Part shown: positions 16,326-20,593 of the stretch, one piece after another | Layout: each line of letters opens with the position of its first letter | Position numbering within the stretch: position 1 is the first letter of the stretch | Virus record (IMG/VR): IMGVR_UViG_3300002488_000076 | Span: 4,269 to 24,861 of that record | From: a virus | Reading direction: 5' to 3' (one strand) | DNA length: 20,593 nucleotides | Program-made: the position numbers and the translations under genes | Notes under the pieces: generated by a model | Seen by the model: only the letters and a program-made list of their open reading frames with translations | Database searches by the model: none | Told to the model about the DNA's origin: nothing

Positions 16326-16455
16326 CTATCTTTATTCTTATGTTTACTTTCCGTCCAGCATATTCACTACTGAATATAAATTCTTTTTCTTCAGTTGATT
16401 TTAAACCATTAATCGTTTGATTTAGCCACTGCATAATCTTTTGATTATCATTCAC
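16276..16455 (-). CDS. Small ORF overlapping the terL start (59 aa)
   Basis: A GTG at 16455 overlaps the TGA of the upstream gene (GTGA), and the frame is open for 59 codons to a TAA at 16278-16276, inside terL. A ribosome-like GGG lies about nine bases upstream. The product begins (V/M)NDNQKIMQWLNQTINGLKS and has a central EYAGRKVNIRIKIDA strand. No family is recognised. It fills a 126-base gap that would otherwise be empty in a region where genes are packed without spaces, which supports its reality. The 50-base overlap with terL in another frame is larger than the usual overlap here. Confidence 0.6.
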   Translation of the reverse strand: MNDNQKIMQWLNQTINGLKSTEEKEFIFSSEYAGRKVNIRIKIDAINKSSEASNRISSS

Positions 16456-16724
16456 AATTTAAATCCCTTTTTCCAAGCCTGTAAACTCCAATATGCGGCT
16501 GATAAATTCTTTTGTCCTTTGACTCTTTTTAACACGCCACCCATTCTAGCGTCAAATGATCTTTTTCTAGCTGGAATGTTCTTCTTAATACTCATTTCCT
16601 TAGAGCCAAAGTTTACCTTCTTTACATTCCCTGTTGCCTTATCTCTTACAAAGACTTTGAACTTCTTAACATCACCACGCATTGGTTTGTTTAGTTTAAC
16701 ATCTCGTCCTCTATATTTAGCCAT
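16452..16724 (-). CDS. Conserved basic protein beside terminase (90 aa)
   Basis: The product is basic and begins MAKYRGRDVKLNKPMRGDVK. Residues 22-50 (KFKVFVRDKATGNVKKVNFG, then MSIKKNIPARKRSF) match a short conserved protein I recall from T4-like cyanophages and other marine phages. In those relatives the next part reads ARHxC and later YWSC, and here the cysteines are absent (ARMGGVLKRV, then YWSLQAW). Its role is unknown; a head-associated or packaging-linked function is suggested by its place between the terminase subunits. The start overlaps the small-terminase gene by eight bases. Confidence 0.7.
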   Translation of the reverse strand: MAKYRGRDVKLNKPMRGDVKKFKVFVRDKATGNVKKVNFGSKEMSIKKNIPARKRSFDARMGGVLKRVKGQKNLSAAYWSLQAWKKGFKL

Positions 16725-17082
16725 ATGTAAAGTTTATAACCTTCTCATTATTTTCATTGATTGTCATATCTTTTTTAGCCCATCTATCTGGGAATCTTCT
16801 CTCCAATACCCACGCTTTAGATTGCCAAGATTTATCTTTCATTAGGAAGTCTAAACAATACATTTGACATTCTGACTGAGCCTTTTTTAGAGCGTCCAAA
16901 AAGTCTATAAAATTTTTTTTAGCTGTTTCGTCTTTGATTGTTTCTACATCTTTATTAATCCAATTATAATAAGTCTGTTTAACGATACCAGCATAATCAC
17001 AAGCGTCCTCAATAGTTAGACCTTTCCTTATAGCGTCTAATAGTCTTTCTTGTGCGTTGTCTTGTTTAAGTTTTCTTCCCAT
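16717..17082 (-). CDS. terS: Terminase small subunit-like DNA-binding protein
   Basis: The product is 121 aa. Residues about 12-45 form a helix-turn-helix (RLLDAIRKGLTIEDACDYAG, then IVKQTYYNWI). This is followed by a helical region, KKNFIDFLDALKKAQSECQM, and a C-terminal segment WVLERRFPDRWAKKDM, a phrase common in small terminase proteins. Small subunits recognise the packaging site and regulate the large subunit. Position just upstream of the large subunit, with one conserved and one short gene between them, supports this. The symbol is given by function; the gene could be another HTH protein, but the C-terminal signature argues for TerS. Confidence 0.75.
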   Translation of the reverse strand: MGRKLKQDNAQERLLDAIRKGLTIEDACDYAGIVKQTYYNWINKDVETIKDETAKKNFIDFLDALKKAQSECQMYCLDFLMKDKSWQSKAWVLERRFPDRWAKKDMTINENNEKVINFTYG

Positions 17083-17121
17083 TTTAACCTCTTTTGTTTG
17101 AGTAAACCCTGTTAATACAGT

Positions 17122-17457
17122 TTAATTTAAGTTTTGAAGTTTCCACCTCACATAGTCTGGATTGTTCTTTTCGATCTCGGTATAGTGTGTTGCCATACCA
17201 TTTACAGTATCTTCTTCGTTTTTACCTTCTAATTGCCTCACATAGTAAATAGCGTGTAATATTTCGTGTTTTACAAGGTCAACTGCAATCGAGCCGCCTT
17301 CTTCAATAATATCTTCATCAAGATATATAATCATTTGTTTGGAATGAAAAGAGCCTTGTTGCTCTCCAATCTCATAGCATATGTGACTGTTAATTTTAAT
17401 AAGTTTTATACGATAGTGAGATAATCTAATAAACTCTGGTAATTCAATCTTTTTCAC
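17122..17457 (-). CDS. HExxH metallopeptidase-like protein
   Basis: The product is 111 aa and starts with GTG at 17457, overlapping the upstream stop. Residues 64-68 are HEILH, the zinc-binding HExxH motif, within VDLVKHEILHAIYYVRQL. A following acidic pair (E81, E82) could supply the third ligand. The C-terminus NNPDYVRWKLQNL resembles the ending of small phage HExxH proteins. An IYLDEDIIEEGG segment precedes the motif. Relatives are SprT- or ImmA-like in pattern, but I cannot name the family. Its target is unknown. Placement before the terminase genes could mean a morphogenesis protease or a control function. Confidence 0.7.
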   Translation of the reverse strand: MKKIELPEFIRLSHYRIKLIKINSHICYEIGEQQGSFHSKQMIIYLDEDIIEEGGSIAVDLVKHEILHAIYYVRQLEGKNEEDTVNGMATHYTEIEKNNPDYVRWKLQNLN

Positions 17458-17687
17458 ACTTCCTCTAGTGGTCTATTTTCACAATAAAAAGCCCAAGTTT
17501 TCAATAGTTCAGCTTCTCTTGCTCCGTGTTCAGCTGTTAATGCTTGTACTAAGGTTTTTTTATTCCAGAATACATAATCTAAACATTCAACTTTAGTCTC
17601 AAAGGATTTTAATAAATATTCAGTTTGAATTGGAGTGTCGATGTTTTGATACCACATTAAAACAGTAATAACCCATATAACATTCAT
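17454..17687 (-). CDS. Small exported or membrane protein (77 aa)
   Basis: The first 12 residues (MNVIWVITVLMW) are hydrophobic and may be an uncleaved signal or membrane anchor; no clear signal peptidase site is seen. The rest has two cysteines (VECLDYVFWNKKTLV and WAFYCENRP) and an acidic end (PLEEV), reminiscent of the 72-aa protein at 13072. The ATG overlaps the previous stop (ATGA), and its stop overlaps the GTG of the metallopeptidase. No known function. Confidence 0.6.
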   Translation of the reverse strand: MNVIWVITVLMWYQNIDTPIQTEYLLKSFETKVECLDYVFWNKKTLVQALTAEHGAREAELLKTWAFYCENRPLEEV

Positions 17688-17926
17688 TTGCGTTTCTTCT
17701 TCCTAAGATCAAGATCGTGTTTTCTAGATCCTCTTAGGAAACTATTAACTCGTCCCATAGACCAAGCCGCCATCGGTACTCTCCGTGATCCAGCACTTAA
17801 GAAAGCACCCTGTCCTCTACGATATACTTTAGCAAGAGTACCATAAGTATATCTTTTAGACGCTTTTGCTTTTCTCTGCAAAGTAGCCTTAACTGAAGCT
17901 GATAGTGGTTTTCTTTTTACAGCCAT
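17684..17926 (-). CDS. DUF5824-like basic protein (80 aa)
   Basis: The central motif YTYGTLAKVYRRGQGAFLSA, followed by GSRRVPMAAWSMGRVNSFL, matches from memory the DUF5824 family found in marine phages and some large algal viruses. That family has a near-invariant VYKRGQGAF and a W-A-M-x-R-V-x-x-F-L segment. The protein is very basic (start MAVKRKPLSASVKATLQRKA, end LDLRKKKRK). The function is unknown. Its ATG overlaps the previous stop as TAATG, and its stop overlaps the next start as ATGA. Confidence 0.7.
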   Translation of the reverse strand: MAVKRKPLSASVKATLQRKAKASKRYTYGTLAKVYRRGQGAFLSAGSRRVPMAAWSMGRVNSFLRGSRKHDLDLRKKKRK

Positions 17927-18105
17927 TAGGCTTTAGTCCTTGATTTTAATAGGTTTTTAGGAATACGCTTTCCAGCTTTATAAAGGTTTGATACTCTTTT
18001 AATTAAACTAGCTCGTCTTGTTCTCTTAGCACCTTTTAATCCAGATAAATATTTTTTTGGTAATCCTGTTTTTTTGTCTTTAGGTGGCTTTCTTAATTTA
18101 GCCAT
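17926..18105 (-). CDS. Small basic protein (59 aa)
   Basis: A 59-codon frame from an ATG at 18105 to a TAA at 17928-17926, coupled at both ends by TAATG overlaps. The product begins MAKLRKPPKDKKTGLPKKYL and ends NLLKSRTKA. It contains GLPKKYLSGLKGAKRTRRAS and about 20 lysine or arginine residues, making it strongly basic. Short GLPKKY-containing proteins recur in marine phages, from memory, without assigned function. DNA or RNA binding is plausible from charge alone. Confidence 0.7.
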   Translation of the reverse strand: MAKLRKPPKDKKTGLPKKYLSGLKGAKRTRRASLIKRVSNLYKAGKRIPKNLLKSRTKA

Positions 18106-18287
18106 TATTTGCCTACTTTTCTCATAGCTGATATATGAGCCTGTCTAAATGTTCGACCTTTTTTAATATCTCTTGCCATAGATCGCATATGTTTTAGTGA
18201 ATGGTGTCTAGCGTGACTTCTCATCGTCTTTTGTTGTCTCGGTTTAAGATCCGCTATAATATTTTTAATAGAAGCTACCTTAACCAT
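18105..18287 (-). CDS. Small basic His/Lys-rich protein (60 aa)
   Basis: The frame starts at 18287 (TAATG overlap with the preceding tiny gene) and ends at 18105. After MVKVASIKNIIADLKPRQQK there follow TMRSHARHHSLKHMRSMARD and FRQAHISAMRKVGK. The pattern (Q-K-K-x-L/M-x-x-H-x-x-H-H, then K-x-F-x-x-A-H-x-x-A-M-x-K-V-G-K) is one I recall from many marine phages. It is basic with six histidines, so metal or nucleic-acid binding is possible. Role unknown. Confidence 0.7.
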   Translation of the reverse strand: MVKVASIKNIIADLKPRQQKTMRSHARHHSLKHMRSMARDIKKGRTFRQAHISAMRKVGK

Positions 18288-18358
18288 TATTTTCTCTTAT
18301 TTTTTTTCTTCTTCTTTTTTTTCATAGTTTTACTATGTTTTCCAGTATGATATGGCAT
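18287..18358 (-). CDS. Tiny lysine-rich protein (23 aa), first gene after the intergenic region
   Basis: The ATG at 18358 follows an excellent ribosome site (AGGGGAG, five bases upstream). The product begins MPYHTGKHSKTM and then has seven lysines in a row and an NKRK end. Its TAA overlaps the next ATG (TAATG), so it may work mainly by coupling translation into the cassette. Short MPYHTGK-type proteins recur in marine phages, from memory. It is real by ribosome site and overlap, but its function is unknown. Confidence 0.6.
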   Translation of the reverse strand: MPYHTGKHSKTMKKKKKKKNKRK

Positions 18359-18390
18359 AATTACTCCCCTAAAATGATGTTTATATGAAT

Positions 18391-18420
18391 AGTATATCTA
18401 CACGAATGGTAGTATAGCAA
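18391..18420 (-). promoter_or_regulatory. Candidate sigma70-type promoter for the late/structural operon
   Basis: On the minus strand TTGCTA (18420-18415) is followed, after an 18-base spacer, by TATACT (18396-18391). The -10 box matches five of six consensus positions and the -35 four of six. It lies 33 bases before the first cassette ATG. Because the only gap of note in the window is here, this is the natural place for the operon promoter. Confidence 0.5.
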
Positions 18421-18462
18421 TTTATCTCACAGTCTGACGACAAAGTCAAACATTAAATTGCT
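18416..18462. repeat. Nested inverted repeat in the intergenic region
   Basis: The outer arms AGCAATTTA (18416-18424) and TAAATTGCT (18454-18462) are a perfect 9-base inverted repeat. Inside lies a second, 7-base stem (minus strand GTTTGAC and GTCAGAC, one wobble pair, 6-base loop). Together they can form an extended hairpin that includes the end of the DUF6456-like gene and both candidate -35 boxes. There is no T-run after it, so it is unlikely to be a simple terminator. It could be an operator, an RNase processing site or an attenuator. Confidence 0.6.
18421..18449 (-). promoter_or_regulatory. Second candidate promoter, upstream of the first
   Basis: On the minus strand TTGACT (18449-18444) and GATAAA (18426-18421) are separated by 17 bases. 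The -35 matches five of six positions; the -10 is weaker (four of six). It lies inside the inverted repeat at 18416-18462, so folding or a bound protein could affect it. It may be an alternative to, or part of the control of, the promoter just downstream. Confidence 0.35.
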
Positions 18463-18926
18463 TGATCGAAAAACTTTTTTAATTCTTCAGCGGCTTCTCT
18501 AAGTCGATCACCAGCATAACCTTTTTTAAATTGATAAATAGCTGATATTTCTTTTAAATTAAAATCTTCTACGCATACTCTATACATTAGTTGAAATGCA
18601 AAATCACCTAACCAAGTATGACTGCGACTGAGTTTATATATAGCGTCTATTCGATCTTCAGCCATTGATTGCCAGGCGTTGCCACCGCCAATAGAATTAA
18701 AGTTAGCAGTATAACTACCAATACGACTCTTTTCCCATAATCTGCGAAATCTCAATGCAGTATAATATTGAACAGTATTTAAGACTTTCTTAGACCGCAG
18801 TATATCTAAACTAGACTCAGCAACATTAATCATCACGACTTTGCCTTGTCCTTTAGCCTTTTGTTCCTTCGTTCCTATAAACTTAGGCTTTATTTTTCTA
18901 CGATCTTCTTTCTTTAAAACTTCCAT
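18453..18926 (-). CDS. DUF6456-like protein, possible regulator
   Basis: The product is 157 aa. A basic N-terminus (MEVLKKEDRRKIKPKFIGTK) is followed by LNTVQYYTALRFRRLWEKSR at residues 49-68 and SIGGGNAWQSMAEDRIDAIY at 77-96. Then come a helix with LGDFAFQLMYRVCVEDFNLK and a final AGDRLREAAEELKKFF. This order (an aaxRFRxLxE helix, a gap, a D-R-I/V-x-A helix, an LxxVC helix, then RLRxAL) resembles the DUF6456 domain of alphaproteobacteria. Its biochemical role is unknown to me. It ends inside the inverted repeat before the structural operon, so a part in the early-to-late switch is a reasonable guess. No ribosome site is evident before the ATG. Confidence 0.55.
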   Translation of the reverse strand: MEVLKKEDRRKIKPKFIGTKEQKAKGQGKVVMINVAESSLDILRSKKVLNTVQYYTALRFRRLWEKSRIGSYTANFNSIGGGNAWQSMAEDRIDAIYKLSRSHTWLGDFAFQLMYRVCVEDFNLKEISAIYQFKKGYAGDRLREAAEELKKFFDQAI

Positions 18927-18953
18927 ATCGGAAGTGTACTGTATTTGTTCTTA

Positions 18954-19841
18954 TCAGTCGATTAAATTTTTAGGATATTGCTTTAATGGTAATTTAAAAC
19001 TGTTAAATATTTGTTTTTTATCATTTTTATCTGCGTGAATATAAATATATCTATGTTTACCTTTTATCTCTATTTTTCTTAAATTTAATTTTTTAATTAT
19101 TTCATTTCTATCCGCAACCAATTTATAATTCATCATTTGCAAATCATAAGTATCATTAAAACCTAAAATTGTTTTTAATTTTATCCAATCATCAACTTTG
19201 GGAAAACTAAATCCTTTGTCTAATCTAAACCAATGAGCCGCAGTATCTTTATAACCAAAAATAGTGTCTAAATCTTTGTTTTTAAAGTTTTTTTTATTAT
19301 TTCTTAAAAAGATAGCAATATCTTTTCTGTTAATTTTATCTTCATCAATTCTTCTTTTAACTAAATTAACTTTTATTTTATTATCTTTTTGATAATGACC
19401 AATTTTCCTAAAATGAAATTCTTTCCCTTTAGAATCAATAAATTGATAATTATTAAGTGTTGCTCCTGTATAAATAAAATTTGTTGCTTGATACAATATT
19501 CCTAAATGATTTTGGTTTTGATCCGCAAATGAAACAATAATAGTTGGTTTTTTAAGCAGTTTTATTGATTTAGAGATTAAAAATGATCCTTCATTTTTAA
19601 GGTTATTTTTTAAAACTAATCTATTTAATTCAATTACTTTGTTTTTAAATTTTTTACCAGCTATGGAAGCTGACAAAGTTGGTGAAGGTGGTTGTCCAAA
19701 TGTAACCACTCCAACTAATTTTTCTTTATAAAATAATCCAAAAGAATAACTAATGCTTGGCATACGCTTTGCATAATGTATATCTAATATAAAAGGTTTT
19801 GTTGCATTATAAGAAATATGTTGAACAGAATAACCATTCAT
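18954..19841 (-). CDS. Mom-like DNA modification protein with an inserted methyltransferase-associated domain
   Basis: The product is 295 aa. Residues 21-56 (IHYAKRMPS, then FGLFYKEKLVGVVTFGQPPS), 71-93 (ELNRLVLKNN, SFLISKSI) and 104-126 (FADQNQNHLGILYQATNFIY) fit the Mom family, a GNAT-like fold. In phage Mu, Mom changes adenine to an N6-methylcarbamoyl form that protects phage DNA from restriction. Residues 138-150 (SKGKEFHFRKIGH) and 257-291 (HRYIYIH, then QYPK) look like the rest of the same fold. Between them, residues about 170-240 (DLDTIFGYKDTAAHWF, then SFPKVDDWIKLKTILGF) form a helical domain I associate with phage DNA methyltransferases. The ATG overlaps the upstream stop (ATGA) with AGGA upstream. 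It is clearly more AT-rich than its neighbours, suggesting transfer. The modification chemistry here is inferred, not shown. Confidence 0.7.
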   Translation of the reverse strand: MNGYSVQHISYNATKPFILDIHYAKRMPSISYSFGLFYKEKLVGVVTFGQPPSPTLSASIAGKKFKNKVIELNRLVLKNNLKNEGSFLISKSIKLLKKPTIIVSFADQNQNHLGILYQATNFIYTGATLNNYQFIDSKGKEFHFRKIGHYQKDNKIKVNLVKRRIDEDKINRKDIAIFLRNNKKNFKNKDLDTIFGYKDTAAHWFRLDKGFSFPKVDDWIKLKTILGFNDTYDLQMMNYKLVADRNEIIKKLNLRKIEIKGKHRYIYIHADKNDKKQIFNSFKLPLKQYPKNLID

Positions 19842-20593
19842 ATTTTCTTTCCTGTCATATAATTAAAGCTAACTTGTTCTTTTCCATTGGTAAAAGTTAT
19901 CTCATTCCAACTGTGAAATGTCATTATAAAACCATCTGGGACTTTGTTAGGAAATCTCTGACGGAAAAATTGTTCTGGGGTTATCTTCTTTTCTTTAATT
20001 ATACTATCTTCATCAAGCCAGCGTTCTTGAGATAAATAGGTTGAAAAATGCGGAATAAACTCTGGACTAGAGGCTTTAGAAACAAGTTGATTATATTTTT
20101 CAATCAAGGTGTCAGCGTCCACTTTGTTTTTAATTTTATTGTATTTCTGTAAAGCTACCTTCTTACTTCCTCTCTTAGCCTTTAACTTCCCCCATATATA
20201 CATAAAATCATCTATATTCTTATCATTTATTCTTATTAGTTTATTCTGTTTGTTATCGGTTGGTGTATCGTTTGGCATATCTTGATACTCGTCATAGTGG
20301 CAGATTGTAAGGACATTTGGTGTATCGGCTGGTGTATCGATTGGCGTATCGGTTAGGATCGTTCCATTTGCCTTCAATCGGTCTAAATACCTTTGAACTT
20401 TGGCTCTATTCCAATTAAACGCTTTAGCCATATAACTAATCGAACAGCATAACTGACCACGCTTTAATTTTATGGTTTGTCCCTTGATGTCGAAATCTCT
20501 ATCCTTGAAACTTGCTTCCAATAATATCCAAATGAAAGCTCCAATCTCACATAATGATCTGTCTTTTTTCTGTAATGATGGGTGATATAATAT
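19838..20593 (-). CDS. Replication initiator-like protein (5' end beyond window)
   Basis: The frame is open from the right edge (LYHPSLQKKDRSLCEIGAFI) to a TGA at 19840-19838, at least 251 codons; a TTG at 20521 is an internal codon, not the start. The N-terminal half is a winged-helix type domain: IWILLEASFKDRDFDIKGQT, IKLKRGQLCCSISYMAKAFN, then WNRAKVQRYLDRLKANG. It fits phage replisome-organiser or O-like initiators. A DTP-rich linker (TDTPIDTPADTPNV) follows, then LTICHYDEYQ. The C-terminal part has WGKLKAKRGSKKVALQKYNK and FIPHFSTYLSQERWLDED, a domain common in phage replication initiators. It is coupled to the Mom-like gene by an ATGA overlap. Confidence 0.75.
   Translation of the reverse strand: MLYHPSLQKKDRSLCEIGAFIWILLEASFKDRDFDIKGQTIKLKRGQLCCSISYMAKAFNWNRAKVQRYLDRLKANGTILTDTPIDTPADTPNVLTICHYDEYQDMPNDTPTDNKQNKLIRINDKNIDDFMYIWGKLKAKRGSKKVALQKYNKIKNKVDADTLIEKYNQLVSKASSPEFIPHFSTYLSQERWLDEDSIIKEKKITPEQFFRQRFPNKVPDGFIMTFHSWNEITFTNGKEQVSFNYMTGKKI
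20261..20353. repeat. 12-bp repeats inside the initiator gene, possible origin iterons
   Basis: Three tandem 12-base units lie at 20318-20353 (TGGTGTATCGGC, TGGTGTATCGAT and TGGCGTATCGGT) and two more at 20261-20284 (TGGTGTATCGTT and a degenerate TGGCATATCTTG). The three tandem units encode x-D-T-P repeats. Lambda-type phages carry origin iterons inside the initiator gene, so this may be the origin. It may also be only a repeated protein linker. Confidence 0.5.

Noticed and set aside
18359-18452. tRNA gene or attachment site in the intergenic region
   Set aside because: No cloverleaf or TTCGA-type T-loop with CCA-like end can be formed, and there is no integrase gene nearby.
18416-18462. Intrinsic terminator at the inverted repeat
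   Set aside because: No T-run follows the stem on the transcribed strand, and promoter-like sequences overlap it.

Overview
The window is about 20.6 kb of the genome of a tailed double-stranded DNA phage. Every gene I can support lies on the minus strand, so transcription runs from high to low coordinates. The AT-rich sequence, the closely overlapping genes, the lysine-rich proteins of under 100 residues and a tail-fibre N-terminus of a kind I recall from uncultured marine phages all suggest a marine bacteriophage. The host may be an AT-rich marine alphaproteobacterium, but that is inference because no host marker is present. A tape-measure protein, a frameshifted tail assembly chaperone and a lambda J-like tip protein point to a long non-contractile tail (siphovirus morphology).

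Layout in transcription order. (1) 20593-18453: a replication-initiator-like protein cut by the right edge, a Mom-like DNA-modification protein with an apparent inserted domain, and a DUF6456-like protein. (2) 18462-18359: the only sizeable intergenic region (about 95 bases), holding two candidate sigma70-type promoters and a nested inverted repeat. (3) 18358-17454: a translationally coupled run of small, mostly very basic proteins, then a small secreted or membrane protein. (4) 17457-13666: HExxH metallopeptidase, small terminase, a 90-aa conserved protein, a 59-aa ORF, large terminase and portal. (5) 13676-12811: four small genes (membrane coiled-coil, exported, eight-cysteine metal-binding type, and basic). 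(6) 12811-10293: head morphogenesis protein, scaffold and major capsid protein, followed by a G/C stem-loop. (7) 10223-7631: connector and tail-completion proteins, twin small proteins, tail tube, and the G/GT chaperones with an A9 slippery site. (8) 7630-1: tape measure, distal tail and hub proteins, a GNAT-like protein, the J-like tip protein, and a repeat-rich tail fibre cut by the left edge.

The genes fit together as one late operon. The metallopeptidase, terminases and portal build the packaging machine. Scaffold, capsid and morphogenesis proteins build the head. The tail genes follow in assembly order and end in the host-recognition proteins. The early end supplies replication and probably base modification of the phage DNA. 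No lysis, integrase, polymerase or tRNA gene is visible. No stretch over 300 bases lacks a gene. The most unusual item is the Mom-like gene at 18954-19841, whose fold seems interrupted by a domain I associate with phage DNA methyltransferases.
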